Shown here one piece after another: positions 51,421 through 60,983 of a stretch of DNA of 64,000 nucleotides (its first letter is position 1; every line of letters begins with the position of its first letter). The notes beneath the pieces were generated by a model. That model worked only from the letters and a program-made list of their open reading frames with translations. It made no database searches and had not been told where the DNA came from. The stretch is from Hydrogenophaga sp. GTDB taxonomy: Bacteria > Pseudomonadota > Gammaproteobacteria > Burkholderiales > Burkholderiaceae_C. The stretch lies in the NCBI RefSeq assembly GCF_019264445.1, contig NZ_JAHVAB010000029.1, forward strand, positions 24,565 through 88,564, given 5' to 3'. A program made the position numbers and the translations under genes.

Positions 51421-53956
51421 GCGGCTGCCAGGCGCCCTGCACATAGCGTTCGAATCCACCGGCGTCCGCAAAACGCCAGAGGTGCAGCCAATGGTGGTCC
51501 ACCAGATGACGCACCACCGCGTGTCTTGAAACGATGTCGGCGATGCGCCCTGCGGGTGCGTCGATCAGCACCGTCAACCGCAAGGGCTCATGCATCCAGC
51601 GGGTGCCGTCGTGCAGGGACTGCCTGGACAAGCCAATGCGCAGATCCCCTCCATTGCCTTCGAAGACGCCCAGTCGACCCCCGACCACGTTGTGCAGCAC
51701 CTTGTTGCCGCTGCCCAACCGATCGGGCTCGCAGGTCGAGGCGTGGTACTGCCAGTTGATCCAGTGCGTGACCAGCATCGGTGCCGTCATGAGCAGCTCC
51801 AGCACGCTGCCGTCTTCGTCCCGGCGGGCGTCGTAGTCGTGCAAAAACGCGCGCCCCGAGAGCGTGGTGGCCGCAGACCGCTCACGCGGGGCGATGAGGA
51901 AAGCCGCGTTGCCCGCCAGACCCCACTCCGGTCGGGTTTGGGCGCCATCGTTGGCCCGGCGCTTGAAGTCGGCCATCAGCTTGCCCTGCGGCGCGCGAGG
52001 GTCCAGCGCCAGGCTGGAGGCGCGTTCGCGCCGCACCTGATCACCGGCCTGCACAAAGGCGGCCTCGACGCGTTTCCATGGCGCGTGCGCATCGGCGGGC
52101 AGCAGGTCGGTGTCGAACCACTCCACTTCGTCGGTGGTGGTGTTGTGGAGCGCCGCCAGAAACACCGTGTGGGCCGGTATGTGAAGGCCACGGCGCATCA
52201 GCTCGGCCCTCACTGCCCCATCGTTGAGCAACTGCGCCAGCACGCGGGCATTGACCTCGCCCGTCTGCCCGCAGCAAGCGCCACAGTCCAGCGCCGCCGC
52301 GTGCGCGTTGTTGGCGGACTGGCTGCCGTGCCCCACCAGCACCACCAGTGGGGCCAGCCGATCGTCCAGCCCCATGGCGTGCAGCACGCGGCTGGCCAGG
52401 TCGGTCCGCGCGTCCACGTCGAGGTCCAGCAGCACGGGCCGGCACACGGCGCGGTATTTTGGGGCCAGGCCGTACAGGTCGTCGCGCTCACGCGCCTTGT
52501 CGGCCGATGGCATCAACCAGCCGCCGAGCTTGCCCAGGTAGCTCCAGCCAGCGGCTTCGACAAACGAATACGCGGAGCCGGGCCACCGCGTGGCCGCGTT
52601 CCAGCTCGAAGCCCTTTCAAACTGCGCCTGCCGGCTGCCGATGACGCGCGCCAACAGCCCTTCGCGCCCGCCGGTGGCGGGGTCCGGCTCGGTGGCCTGG
52701 GTGGGGGGCTGCGGTGCCCACGGGCGTTCGCTGACGTTCACCGTCGGCGCCAGCAACCCCGGAAGCTGGGGGCGCCGCGCCTGCGTGGCCAACGGGGTGT
52801 AGGCCATGGGGAGACCGAAGAAGCCGGCAAACCCGATGGTCTGCATGCCCGGATGCGCCGCCTCAACCGCCCTTCTCATGGGCTCGCTGCGCACATCGAT
52901 GCAGAAGGCCGCCTGCACCTCGATGGTCGGCGCGGCGGTGGTGGCCTGGCCAGCGCTGGAGAGCCGCTGAACCAGATCGCGCTGGTAAGCCACTTCGAGC
53001 GCGCACTGGCCCACTTCGTCGGCCACCAGCTCGGCATCGGCCTTGGCCAGCAGCAGGGCGACCTGATGCCACGCGGCCTTCACGGATTCGAAGCTGCGCT
53101 GCGATGCCTGATCGCCCTGGCCATCGAGCACCAGGGCGCCCCAGGCCAACCGTATCGCGAGCAGATCGCGCAGGTGGCCCGAAGCGTGCGAGTCCGCCTG
53201 GGGCTCCAGGCGGTCCTGCCACGACAGGTAGGCGCACCACGAAGCCCAGCCATTGACCGTGAGCAACACGGCCTCCAGATAGTCGGCCCAGGCCGCTTCG
53301 GGCAGGCCCAGACGCGCCAGCACCCAGGCCTCGGCTTCCTGCCGGCTGCGCGGCAGCGCGTTGAGCCGCTGCCCCAGGTCCGGAATGCCCATGAGAACGC
53401 CAATGCCGTGGTCGTGCGCCAGTGTGTCGCGCCAGAAGTCGTACAGACTGGTCGGGGTCGATGGGCACCAGTCCGCCTGGTGCTCGTCAAAGAAGGCGGC
53501 GCAGGTCTGGCTCACCTGATGCGCAATGGCCTGCGGCCAGGGCAGGAGCGACCCCCCCGAGACCCGCCGGTCCAGCACATCGATCAACAGCGGCAGCCGT
53601 TGCGGGAAGCGGTCCCGCTGCATCTCTGCGAGCCAATCCGCGGCCGTCATGCCTGCCACACGGGCCGCATCGACATCGGCCAGCGCCTGCTGCACGTCGT
53701 CCACGCGAATGCGGCCCTCTTCCCAGGCTTGGCGCAACCGGGTGCGCGAGGGAAACACCCGCATGCCGCCCAGCACCGCCATGCGGGCGGCCACCTGGCG
53801 CACCGGCAGGCCCACGCGCTCCCAATGGGGGTTGACGGCGATGGCCTGGTCCAGGGGCCAGGTCGGTGCGATGGACGCGCAGGCCTGCCGGCAGGCGCGC
53901 TCCACCCGGGCCAGGTCGACGTGAAGGCCGGGCCTTGAATCCAGGGTTTCAAACAT
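51356..53956 (-). CDS. dabA: Inorganic carbon accumulation complex subunit DabA
   Basis: An 866-residue protein of the former DUF2309/YbcC family, the carbonic anhydrase-like subunit of the DAB complex that converts entering CO2 to bicarbonate. Zinc ligands are recognisable: Cys351 and Asp353 (QAAFCIDVRSEP), His543 (VLVGHGSQ) and Cys558 (AALDCGACCGQ). The His-to-Cys spacing of 15 equals that published for Halothiobacillus DabA. The ATG at 53956 has GGAG upstream and overlaps the dabB stop by 8 bp; a TTG four codons earlier is possible. The 3' end overlaps the opposite-strand gene by 65 bp. Confidence 0.94.
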   Translation of the reverse strand: MFETLDSRPGLHVDLARVERACRQACASIAPTWPLDQAIAVNPHWERVGLPVRQVAARMAVLGGMRVFPSRTRLRQAWEEGRIRVDDVQQALADVDAARVAGMTAADWLAEMQRDRFPQRLPLLIDVLDRRVSGGSLLPWPQAIAHQVSQTCAAFFDEHQADWCPSTPTSLYDFWRDTLAHDHGIGVLMGIPDLGQRLNALPRSRQEAEAWVLARLGLPEAAWADYLEAVLLTVNGWASWCAYLSWQDRLEPQADSHASGHLRDLLAIRLAWGALVLDGQGDQASQRSFESVKAAWHQVALLLAKADAELVADEVGQCALEVAYQRDLVQRLSSAGQATTAAPTIEVQAAFCIDVRSEPMRRAVEAAHPGMQTIGFAGFFGLPMAYTPLATQARRPQLPGLLAPTVNVSERPWAPQPPTQATEPDPATGGREGLLARVIGSRQAQFERASSWNAATRWPGSAYSFVEAAGWSYLGKLGGWLMPSADKARERDDLYGLAPKYRAVCRPVLLDLDVDARTDLASRVLHAMGLDDRLAPLVVLVGHGSQSANNAHAAALDCGACCGQTGEVNARVLAQLLNDGAVRAELMRRGLHIPAHTVFLAALHNTTTDEVEWFDTDLLPADAHAPWKRVEAAFVQAGDQVRRERASSLALDPRAPQGKLMADFKRRANDGAQTRPEWGLAGNAAFLIAPRERSAATTLSGRAFLHDYDARRDEDGSVLELLMTAPMLVTHWINWQYHASTCEPDRLGSGNKVLHNVVGGRLGVFEGNGGDLRIGLSRQSLHDGTRWMHEPLRLTVLIDAPAGRIADIVSRHAVVRHLVDHHWLHLWRFADAGGFERYVQGAWQPLKDCSGCNVLDRQTADPSGAP

Positions 53957-55526
53957 GGGTGTCTCCAAGAGATGCGGGGGTGCGGGCCCAGCCGGTCGGC
54001 CAGAGCCTCAGGGCCAGGCTGGTGTAGAGCTCGTCGACGTAGAAGCCGGCATAACTCCAGCGCCGCCACGGGTCGAGTGCGCCCGGCCGGTTCTGCAACC
54101 GGGCCAGGCAGAGGTAGAGCAAGGCCATGCCGCACAGGGCGGCGTAGCCCATGGCGTGGTCGGGTGTGTCCTGGAGCCCCAGGGGCAGTGCATGCGCCAG
54201 CACCATCAGCGCCGACAAACCCGCCACCGCCGCAAGCCCCATGCCGCCGTTGGCCAGACGCCCTGACCCACCGCGCTGCGCCACATCGCCGGGCGGCGCC
54301 GACAGGGACAGCCAGAGCATGGGCGACCAGGCCAGCCCCAGCACCGCCGTCCACCACCACGGCCACGCCGCCAGGCCCGTGAGGGCGACCGCCAGCTCAT
54401 GCACACCGTAGGCGGTGGTCATGGCCAGCGCAGGCGCGAGCACCAGCGCCAGGGGCTTGACGGTGACCGCGCCCCGCATGAGCTTCAGGCGTGTGTCGCG
54501 AACGGCATCGCCGGACCCCAGAAACGCGTGCGCCTTGTAGAGCGAATGCCCCACCAGATGAAGCAGGGCGAGCGTGTACAGGCCCAGCGCGCACTCCAGC
54601 AGCATGAAGCCCATCTGCGCCACGGTGGACCACGCCAGCCGGACCTTGATGCTGATGCGGGTCAGCATCACCATGCCCGCCAGCACCGCGGTCGCCAATC
54701 CGAACACCAGCAGCAGCCAGCGCGCGGCCATCGCCTGGTTCAGCAGCGGTGAGAAGAGGATGAGCACAAAGCCGCCCAGATTGACCACCCCGGCGTGCAA
54801 CAAGGCCGACACCGGCGTGGGCGCCTCCATGACCTGGATCAGCCAGCCGTGCACCGGCATGAGCGCGGTGCGCAGGGCCACGCCCAGCACCAGGCAACAG
54901 GCGCTGGCCTGCAAGGCCAACGACGCGCCCCGCGCGTCCAGGTGCGCCCAGAGGTCGGTGAGCGAGCCGCTGCCCACTTCCGCCCAGGCCAGCGAGGCGG
55001 CGACGATCAGGAGCAGGTCTGCCGCCCGGTCCGCCAGGCGTTTCTTGTGCGCAGCCAGCAGGGCAAACGAGCGGTTGGGGTAGAAGCACAGCAGCCGCTG
55101 GATGGCCACCCCGACCACGCCCCAGGCGGCGATCAGAAGCACCCAGTGGTTGGCCAGCAGCAGCAGCTGCACCGCCGCGAGCACCACCGCCATGGCGCCG
55201 ATATAGCCCCGCTGCCCGCGCTCGCCCTGCAGGTAGCGCGACGAAAACGCGACGATGACCGAGCCCAGCAACTGCACCAGGGTGGAAACCACCTGACCGG
55301 GTGTGGTCACCCTCAGCCAGGCCCCAGCCGGCCCGAAGTCCGGTGTGGCCAGAAACGCCGGCACGCTCAGCACCAGGGCGGCCAGGGACAGCGCGGTGAC
55401 CGCCTTCCACAGACCACCGAGGTCCGTTCCAGACCACAGCGACCGCAGCGTGGCGAGGGTGGCGACCCCCATCAGCGCGGCCGGCGCCAGCACCACCGCG
55501 TTGTTCCCCAAAACATTCAGATCCAT
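53949..55526 (-). CDS. dabB: DabB, NuoL/MrpA-like proton channel subunit
   Basis: A 525-residue membrane protein with about 14 helices of the complex I/Mrp antiporter family (for example LRTALMPVHGWLIQVMEAPTPVSALLHAGVVNLGG, with the conserved Lys/Glu/His pattern; LYKAHAFLGSGD). DabB couples cation flow to DabA. It is transcribed with dabA and divergent from a LysR regulator. Together these supply bicarbonate to carbon fixation or anaplerosis; in betaproteobacteria this hints at autotrophic ability. Confidence 0.92.
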   Translation of the reverse strand: MDLNVLGNNAVVLAPAALMGVATLATLRSLWSGTDLGGLWKAVTALSLAALVLSVPAFLATPDFGPAGAWLRVTTPGQVVSTLVQLLGSVIVAFSSRYLQGERGQRGYIGAMAVVLAAVQLLLLANHWVLLIAAWGVVGVAIQRLLCFYPNRSFALLAAHKKRLADRAADLLLIVAASLAWAEVGSGSLTDLWAHLDARGASLALQASACCLVLGVALRTALMPVHGWLIQVMEAPTPVSALLHAGVVNLGGFVLILFSPLLNQAMAARWLLLVFGLATAVLAGMVMLTRISIKVRLAWSTVAQMGFMLLECALGLYTLALLHLVGHSLYKAHAFLGSGDAVRDTRLKLMRGAVTVKPLALVLAPALAMTTAYGVHELAVALTGLAAWPWWWTAVLGLAWSPMLWLSLSAPPGDVAQRGGSGRLANGGMGLAAVAGLSALMVLAHALPLGLQDTPDHAMGYAALCGMALLYLCLARLQNRPGALDPWRRWSYAGFYVDELYTSLALRLWPTGWARTPASLGDTHV

Positions 55527-55577
55527 CTGCGCACTCCCCGGTTGATTCAGCGGGGCGGATGATGGCGCAGGGTTATC

Positions 55578-55603
55578 GTTCTGTAAAATACAAACTTCTG
55601 AAC
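55578..55603. promoter_or_regulatory. Dyad in the dabB-lysR divergent promoter
   Basis: GTTC (55578-55581) and GAAC (55600-55603) bound an AT-rich 18-bp core, with TTCTG repeated directly at both sides. The region is the only AT-rich part of the 100-bp gap and fits a LysR-type binding site overlapping the promoters. Confidence 0.4.
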
Positions 55604-55626
55604 GAAAAGAAACAAAAAACAGAACA

Positions 55627-56523
55627 ATGAACCTCAGCCAGCTGAACTTTCACCACCTGTTTTATTTCTGGCAGGTGGCCAAGCTGGGGCAGCTCACGCA
55701 GGCGGCCCAGCAGCTGCACACGTCTCAGTCGGCGTTGTCGGCGCAGATCCGCCAGCTCGAACTCCGGCTGGGTGAGGACCTGTTTTTGCGCGAAGGCCGG
55801 CGCTTGGTGTTGACCGACACGGGCCATCTGGTGCTGTCCTACTGCGACAACATCTTCGGGCTGGGCCAGGAAATGCTGGGCCGCCTGGAAGGCCGCACGG
55901 AGGGCATTCTGCGGTTGCGCATCGGCAGCGTGGCCACGCTGTCTCGCAACTACCTGGAGAACTGGATCCGGCCGATCCTGGCGGATCCTTCGGTCGTGCT
56001 GACGCTGGAGTCGGGCCTGCTGGACGGCTTGCTGGAGCGGCTGCTGCAGCACCAGCTCGACGTGGTCCTGGCCAACGAGGCGGTGCCGGCCGATTCAGCG
56101 CGGCGACTGCACTGCTGGCACCTGGCGAGCCAGCCGGTTTCGGTGGTGGGACCGAAGCGCGTCTGGGCCGGCCAGACCCTGCGTGTGCCCGCGGAACTGG
56201 CGGGACTGGACATCGTGCTGCCCAGCCATCGGCATGCGCTGCGTGGCCAGTTTGATGCGATCTGTGCGGCCGAGGGCGTGACCCCACGCGTGCGGGCTGA
56301 AGTGGACGACATGGCCATGCTGCGACTGATCGCCCGCGACAGCGGCTGGCTGGCGCTGCTGCCCGACGTTGTCGTTCAGGACGAGCTGCAGGCCGGGCAT
56401 CTGCAGGTGGTGGGCCAGGCGCCCGAGCTCAAGGAACGGTTCTTCGCCATCACCACGCCGCACCGCCATCAAAACGACGGGCTCGAACAGCTCCTGCCAC
56501 GGCGCCTGCCCGAGGCGCCCTGA
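55627..56523 (+). CDS. LysR-type regulator (NhaR-like) beside dabBA
   Basis: A 298-residue LysR protein. The N-terminal HTH reads NFHHLFYFWQVAKLGQLTQAAQQLHTSQSALSAQIRQLE, close to NhaR-type regulators, followed by an effector-binding domain. Divergent orientation to dabBA with a shared 100-bp AT-rich promoter implies it controls dabBA, perhaps in response to CO2/bicarbonate or sodium. The real effector is unknown. Confidence 0.92.
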   Translation: MNLSQLNFHHLFYFWQVAKLGQLTQAAQQLHTSQSALSAQIRQLELRLGEDLFLREGRRLVLTDTGHLVLSYCDNIFGLGQEMLGRLEGRTEGILRLRIGSVATLSRNYLENWIRPILADPSVVLTLESGLLDGLLERLLQHQLDVVLANEAVPADSARRLHCWHLASQPVSVVGPKRVWAGQTLRVPAELAGLDIVLPSHRHALRGQFDAICAAEGVTPRVRAEVDDMAMLRLIARDSGWLALLPDVVVQDELQAGHLQVVGQAPELKERFFAITTPHRHQNDGLEQLLPRRLPEAP

Positions 56524-56538
56524 CAGCGCGCCCCGCGC

Positions 56539-57423
56539 TCAGCCCTTCGCCACCTCGTGGTTCGCCATCAGCTCCAGCGCCTTCACCAGCGCGGAGTGGT
56601 CCAGCTCGTCCATGCCGTTGGCCGCGCAGGCTTGCATGAGCTGCGCGGCGTTGGCGGTCTGGGGCAGGCTCACACCGATTTCCTTCGCGCCTTGCAGGGC
56701 CAGGTTCAGGTCTTTCTGGTGCAGCTTGATGCGAAAGCCCGGGTTGAAGGTGCGCTTGATCATGCGTTCGCCGTGCACTTCCAGAATGCGGCTGGACGCA
56801 AAGCCGCCCATGAGGGCCTGGCGCACCTTGGCGGGATCGGCACCGGCCTTGCTGGCAAACACCAGGGCCTCGCTCACGGCGGCGATGTTCAGCGCCACGA
56901 TGATCTGGTTGGCCACCTTGGTGGTCTGGCCGTCGCCGTTGCCGCCCACCAGGGTGATGTTTTTGCCCATGAGCTCCAGCAGCGGCTTGATGCGCTCGAA
57001 CACGGCTTCGTCCGCACCGCACATGATGGTGAGCGACGCGGCCTTGGCACCCACTTCGCCGCCCGACACGGGCGCGTCCACATAGTCGCAGCCCAGCGCG
57101 TTGATCTTTTTCGCAAACGCCTTGGTGGCCATGGGGCTGATGGAGCTCATGTCCACCACGGTCTTGCCTTGGCTGAGGCCCTGCGCCACGCCGTTTTCAC
57201 CAAACAGCACGGTCTCCACATCAGGGGTGTCGGGCACCATGGTGAAGATCACATCTGAAGCTTTCGCCACGGCGGCCGCGTTGTCACAGCGCACACCGCC
57301 GGCGGCCGCAATGGCTTCGGGCACCGCGCGGCGCGTGTGCACAAAGAGCTTGTGGCCGGCGTTGACGAGGTGCAGCGCCATGGGCGTGCCCATGATGCCC
57401 AGGCCGATAAATCCAATGTTCAT
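56539..57423 (-). CDS. garR: 2-hydroxy-3-oxopropionate (tartronate semialdehyde) reductase
   Basis: A 294-residue beta-hydroxyacid dehydrogenase. The Rossmann motif is GFIGLGIMGTPMA, the substrate motif VDAPVSGGEVGAKAASL, and catalytic Lys is in GQTTKVANQIIV. It reduces tartronate semialdehyde to glycerate. In context it completes the D-glucarate/galactarate route after the aldolase step. The ATG at 57423 has AAGGAAC upstream. A repeat element follows in the gap towards the aldolase gene. The symbol could equally be glxR. Confidence 0.92.
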   Translation of the reverse strand: MNIGFIGLGIMGTPMALHLVNAGHKLFVHTRRAVPEAIAAAGGVRCDNAAAVAKASDVIFTMVPDTPDVETVLFGENGVAQGLSQGKTVVDMSSISPMATKAFAKKINALGCDYVDAPVSGGEVGAKAASLTIMCGADEAVFERIKPLLELMGKNITLVGGNGDGQTTKVANQIIVALNIAAVSEALVFASKAGADPAKVRQALMGGFASSRILEVHGERMIKRTFNPGFRIKLHQKDLNLALQGAKEIGVSLPQTANAAQLMQACAANGMDELDHSALVKALELMANHEVAKG

Positions 57424-57439
57424 CCTTGTTCCTTTGAAA

Positions 57440-57516
57440 CACCCCCGCCGCGCTGCGCGCGACCCCCTCAAGGGGGCGACACCTGGGGCCGGCGGAGCCG
57501 GACCCTCGGTGTCCCT
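57440..57516 (+). repeat. Dispersed intergenic repeat, copy 1
   Basis: A GC-rich element of about 77 bp beginning ACCCCCGCCGCGCTGCGCGC and containing the hairpin GACCCCCTCAAGGGGGC plus the CCGGCGGAGCCGG stem. A near-identical inverted copy is at 59778-59853. It lies between garR and the aldolase gene. Similar elements are common in Comamonadaceae as I recall. Confidence 0.75.
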
Positions 57517-57559
57517 TGAAAGGGGTACTGCGCTTTCGACTGGGGTGGGGTTGCAGAAA

Positions 57560-58348
57560 TCAGTAGCCGTCGGCCGAGGCCTTGGGCTGTGAGGCGCGCA
57601 GCGTGGCCAGCACCTGCTGCGAGCCGGCGGCCATGAGGCGCGCGTCGGAGCTGATGGTGACGAACTGGAAGCCCATGGCGATGCGGCGTGCGGCGGCTTC
57701 GGGTGAGCCGTTGTGGATGCCGGCCACCAGGCCGTGCGCCTTGGCACGCGCCAGGATGTGCTCCACCGCGGCGGCGGCCTTGGGGTCGAGGTCGTCAAAG
57801 GTGGGGTTGCAGCCCAGCGCGAGCGACAGGTCGGACGGCCCGATGTAGATCGCATCCAGCCCGGGGGTGGAGAGGATCTCTTCGAGGTTGTCGAGCGCCT
57901 GCGCGGTTTCGATCATGGCGAAGGTCACGATGGTGTCGTTCGCGTGCTTGGGGTAGTCGGCACCGCTGTAGAGCAAAGCACGCACGGGGCCGAAGCTGCG
58001 CGTGCCGCGCGGCGCGTAGTGGGTGTAGGCCACGAGCTTTTCGGCATCGGCGCGGCTGTTCACCATGGGGCAGATGACGCCGTAGGCGCCGGCGTCCAGC
58101 GTCTTCATGAGGATGCCGGGCTCCAGCCACGGCACGCGGACCACGGGCACGGTGTCGGTGGTGCTGATGGCTTGCAGCATGGTGACCATGGCCTGGTAGT
58201 CCACCACGCCGTGCTGCAGGTCGATGGTGAGCGAGTCCCAGCCCTGGTGGGCCATGGTCTCGGCCGAGAAACTGTTGGGGATGGCCAGCCAGCCGTTGGC
58301 CACGGCGCCACCACGGGCCCAGATTTCACGCAGACGGTTGGGTCGCAT
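57560..58348 (-). CDS. HpcH/HpaI family aldolase (2-keto-3-deoxy-glucarate aldolase-like)
   Basis: A 262-residue class II pyruvate aldolase. Conserved residues are in TIDLQHGVVDYQ, PRGTRSFGP, FAMIETAQALDN and GLDAIYIGPSDLSLALG. In this cluster it likely cleaves 5-keto-4-deoxy-glucarate to pyruvate and tartronate semialdehyde, as GarL does. The start at 58348 is supported by AAGGAA. Confidence 0.92.
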   Translation of the reverse strand: MRPNRLREIWARGGAVANGWLAIPNSFSAETMAHQGWDSLTIDLQHGVVDYQAMVTMLQAISTTDTVPVVRVPWLEPGILMKTLDAGAYGVICPMVNSRADAEKLVAYTHYAPRGTRSFGPVRALLYSGADYPKHANDTIVTFAMIETAQALDNLEEILSTPGLDAIYIGPSDLSLALGCNPTFDDLDPKAAAAVEHILARAKAHGLVAGIHNGSPEAAARRIAMGFQFVTISSDARLMAAGSQQVLATLRASQPKASADGY

Positions 58349-58389
58349 GGGGTTCCTTGTGCTTGTTGTCGGATGGGTGGAGTGTGCGT

Positions 58390-59718
58390 TCAACGGTCGA
58401 GCGCCGGGCGCTTGGGGTTGAAGGTCCAGTTGGGAATGAGGCATTGCATGGCGATGGCGTCGTCGCGCGCGCCCAGGCCGTGCTGCCGGTAGAGCTGGTG
58501 GGCTTTCTCCACCTCGGCCATGTCGAGCTCGATGCCCAGGCCGGGTTTTTTCGGCACCTGCACGTGCCCGCCCACGATCTGCAGCGGCTCCTTGGTAAGG
58601 CGCTGGCCGTCCTGCCAGATCCAGTGGGTGTCGATGGCGGTCACCTTGCCGGGGGCGGCGGCGCCCACGTGGGTGAACATGGCGAGCGACACGTCGAAGT
58701 GGTTGTTGGAATGCGAGCCCCAGGTCAGGCCCCAGTCGCGGCAGGTTTGCGCCACGCGCACGCTGCCGGCCATGGTCCAGAAGTGGGGGTCGGCCAGGGG
58801 AATGTCCACGCTCTGCAGCGAGAGCGCGTGGGTGAACTGGCGCCAGTCGGTGGCGACCATGTTGGTGGCGGTGGGCAGGCCGGTGGCGCGGCGGAATTCG
58901 GCCATGACCTCGCGACCGGAAAAGCCGTCTTCGGCGCCGCACGGGTCTTCGGCGTAGGCCACCACGCCGCGCATGCGCTGGCCCAGGCGGATCGCGTCTT
59001 TCAGCAGCCAGCCGCCGTTGGGGTCGAGCGTGACGCGGGCGTCGGGAAAGCGCTCGTGCAGGGCGATGACGGCGTCCACCTCCTCGTCGCCGCGCAGCAC
59101 GCCGCCCTTGAGCTTGAAGTCGTTGAAGCCGTAGCGCTCGCGCGCGGCTTCGGCCAGGCGCACCACGGCCTCGGGGGTCATGGCCTCTTCGTGGCGCAGG
59201 CGGCTCCAGGCGTTGTCGGCGCCGGGTTCGCTGGCGTAGGGCAAGTGGGTTTTGGCCTTGTCGCCCACAAAGAACAGGTAGCCCAGCATTTCCACCGCGT
59301 CGCGCTGCTGGCCTTCGCCCAGGAGCGCGGCCACGGGCACGTCCAGGTGCTGGCCGAGCAAGTCGAGCAGGGCCGATTCCACCGCGGTCACCGCGTGGAT
59401 GGTGGTGCGCAGGTCAAAGGTCTGCAGGCCACGCCCGCCGGCATCGCGGTCGGCAAAGCGGGTGTGCAGTTCGCGCAGCACGCGCTGGTGGTCGCCAACG
59501 GGTTGGCCCACCACCAGCGCGCGCGCGTCTTCCAGCGTCTGGCGGATCTTCTCGCCCCCCGGCACCTCGCCCACGCCGGTGCGCCCCGCGTTGTCGGTGA
59601 GGATGAGCAGGTTGCGCGTGAAGAACGGCGCGTGCGCCCCGCTCAGGTTGAGCAACATGCTGTCGCGCCCCGCCACGGGGATGACGCGCAGTTCGGTGAT
59701 GCGAGGCGTTGAGGACAT
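58390..59718 (-). CDS. gudD: Glucarate dehydratase
   Basis: A 442-residue enolase-superfamily dehydratase (E. coli GudD is 446). The general base motif is FKLKGG (Lys-x-Lys), metal ligands lie in [15 protein letters not shown] and the NMVATDW region, and the His of [16 protein letters not shown] provides the second base. It dehydrates D-glucarate (and L-idarate) to 5-keto-4-deoxy-D-glucarate. The ATG at 59718 has no clear ribosome site. It is followed by the aldolase and reductase genes of the same route. Confidence 0.95.
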   Translation of the reverse strand: MSSTPRITELRVIPVAGRDSMLLNLSGAHAPFFTRNLLILTDNAGRTGVGEVPGGEKIRQTLEDARALVVGQPVGDHQRVLRELHTRFADRDAGGRGLQTFDLRTTIHAVTAVESALLDLLGQHLDVPVAALLGEGQQRDAVEMLGYLFFVGDKAKTHLPYASEPGADNAWSRLRHEEAMTPEAVVRLAEAARERYGFNDFKLKGGVLRGDEEVDAVIALHERFPDARVTLDPNGGWLLKDAIRLGQRMRGVVAYAEDPCGAEDGFSGREVMAEFRRATGLPTATNMVATDWRQFTHALSLQSVDIPLADPHFWTMAGSVRVAQTCRDWGLTWGSHSNNHFDVSLAMFTHVGAAAPGKVTAIDTHWIWQDGQRLTKEPLQIVGGHVQVPKKPGLGIELDMAEVEKAHQLYRQHGLGARDDAIAMQCLIPNWTFNPKRPALDR

Positions 59719-59777
59719 GAGGCAATGACGTGCGAGTTTCAATGAAGGAGTCGCTCCGGCGCGTGGGTCTGCTTCCA

Positions 59778-59853
59778 GAGATGTCGAGGATCCGGCTCCG
59801 CCGGTCCCAGACATCGCCCCCTGGAAGGGGGTCGCGCGCAGCGCGGCGGGGGT
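59778..59853 (-). repeat. Dispersed intergenic repeat, copy 2 (inverted)
   Basis: The reverse complement matches copy 1 (57440-57516) over about 75 bp: CACCCCCGCCGCGCTGCGCG, then a CCCCC/GGGGG hairpin, then the GGCGGAGCCGG stem. It lies between the gudD start and the end of the Bug gene. Copies 1 and 2 are in opposite orientations and bracket gudD and the aldolase gene. Confidence 0.75.
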
Positions 59854-59860
59854 GAGCCTT

Positions 59861-60811
59861 TCAATCCGCCTTGATGTTGCGGGATTGGATCAGCTTCTGC
59901 CAGCGTGCGAATTCGGCGGCCTGGAAGGCGGTGAACTGCTCGGGCGTGCTCGCCACGACTTCAAAGCCCACTTCCAGCAGCTTCGGCTTGATGGCGGGGT
60001 CGTTCAGGGCGTCGCGGATGGCGGCGTGCAGTTGCCTTTTGAGGTCGGCCGACATGCCCTTGGGGCCGGCCACGGCTTGCCAGGAGTAGACGTTGGCGTC
60101 CTTGATGCCGAGCTCGTCGAGCGTGGGCACATTGGGCAGCAGCGGCGAGCGCTGGGCGCTGGTGATGGAGAGCGCCCGCAGCTTGCCGGCCACGATCTGC
60201 GGCATGGCGGTGTTGATGTTCATGAAGGACGAGTCCACCTGGTTGCCCAGCAGGTCGGTCATGACGGGGCCACCGCCCTTGTAGGGCACGTGCACGCCGC
60301 TGGTGCCGGTTTGCTGCCAGTAGAGCTCGGCGGTGAGGTGGTCGCTGCTGCCGTTGCCGGACGACGCGAAGGTCATCTTGCCGGGGTTGGCTTTCTGGAA
60401 GGCGAGCACGTCGGCCATGGACTTGTGCGGCGAGGCAGCGGGCACCACCAGCACGTTGGGCGCCTGCACGGCGACGGAGATGTAGTCGAACTCCTTGAGC
60501 GCGTCGTAGCTGACCTTGATCAGGTGAGGCGCGATCACGTAGGGGCCGAGCGAAGAGACAAACAAGGTGTGGCCGTCGGGCGCGGAGCGCGCGACTTGCG
60601 CGGCGCCAATGGTGCCGGTGGCGCCGGCCTTGTTTTCCACCACGAAGGTGCCGCCAAACTTTTCCTGCAGCTTGGGTTGCAGCGTGCGGGCGATCAGGTC
60701 GGTGGAGCCGCCGGGTGGGAAGGGCACCACGATGGTCACGGTCTTGTCGGGCCAGGCCATGGCCGTGGTGAGGGTCATGGTCGCGCCGAGCGCGCACAGC
60801 AGCTTCTTCAT
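59861..60811 (-). CDS. Bug/TctC family periplasmic solute-binding protein
   Basis: A 316-residue binding protein with a signal peptide ([18 protein letters not shown]) and typical motifs [29 protein letters not shown] and [14 protein letters not shown]. Two LacI-type operators lie just upstream, and the gene heads the leftward operon gudD-aldolase-garR. It may bind glucarate/galactarate or a related sugar acid. No TctA/TctB genes are present. Confidence 0.92.
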   Translation of the reverse strand: MKKLLCALGATMTLTTAMAWPDKTVTIVVPFPPGGSTDLIARTLQPKLQEKFGGTFVVENKAGATGTIGAAQVARSAPDGHTLFVSSLGPYVIAPHLIKVSYDALKEFDYISVAVQAPNVLVVPAASPHKSMADVLAFQKANPGKMTFASSGNGSSDHLTAELYWQQTGTSGVHVPYKGGGPVMTDLLGNQVDSSFMNINTAMPQIVAGKLRALSITSAQRSPLLPNVPTLDELGIKDANVYSWQAVAGPKGMSADLKRQLHAAIRDALNDPAIKPKLLEVGFEVVASTPEQFTAFQAAEFARWQKLIQSRNIKAD

Positions 60812-60859
60812 GGTGTCTTGTCTCCTGTCGTTGGGAATCATGCGGCGAGGGTCTGCATC

Positions 60860-60873
60860 TGGTACCGGTACCA
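60860..60873. promoter_or_regulatory. LacI-family operator O1
   Basis: TGGTACCGGTACCA, a perfect 14-bp palindrome with central CG, typical of LacI/GalR family sites. It lies 49 bp upstream of the Bug gene start. Confidence 0.85.
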
Positions 60874-60890
60874 GGTGCATACGGCCAGAA

Positions 60891-60904
60891 TGGTACCGGT
60901 ACCA
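60891..60904. promoter_or_regulatory. LacI-family operator O2
   Basis: The identical palindrome TGGTACCGGTACCA, centred 31 bp from O1 (three helical turns), so two dimers could bind on the same face of DNA. It lies between the Bug gene and the end of the lacI-type gene. Confidence 0.85.
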
Positions 60905-60983
60905 AATTCGGGCGTCAACGGTTTTTTTGGCCACCCGTCGGCGGTGGCCGGCCTCGCTTCACACACAGGTGCGGGACGACCGC

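Noticed and set aside
51590..53938. Very long open frame (over 780 codons) antisense to dabA
   Set aside because: High-GC third-position bias opens frames opposite real genes. The product is His/Gly/Arg-rich with no domain, while the other strand encodes a complete DabA.
57424..57855. Apparent N-terminal extension of tartronate semialdehyde reductase
   Set aside because: It crosses the intergenic repeat and the aldolase gene. The Rossmann motif begins right after the ATG at 57423, which has a ribosome site.
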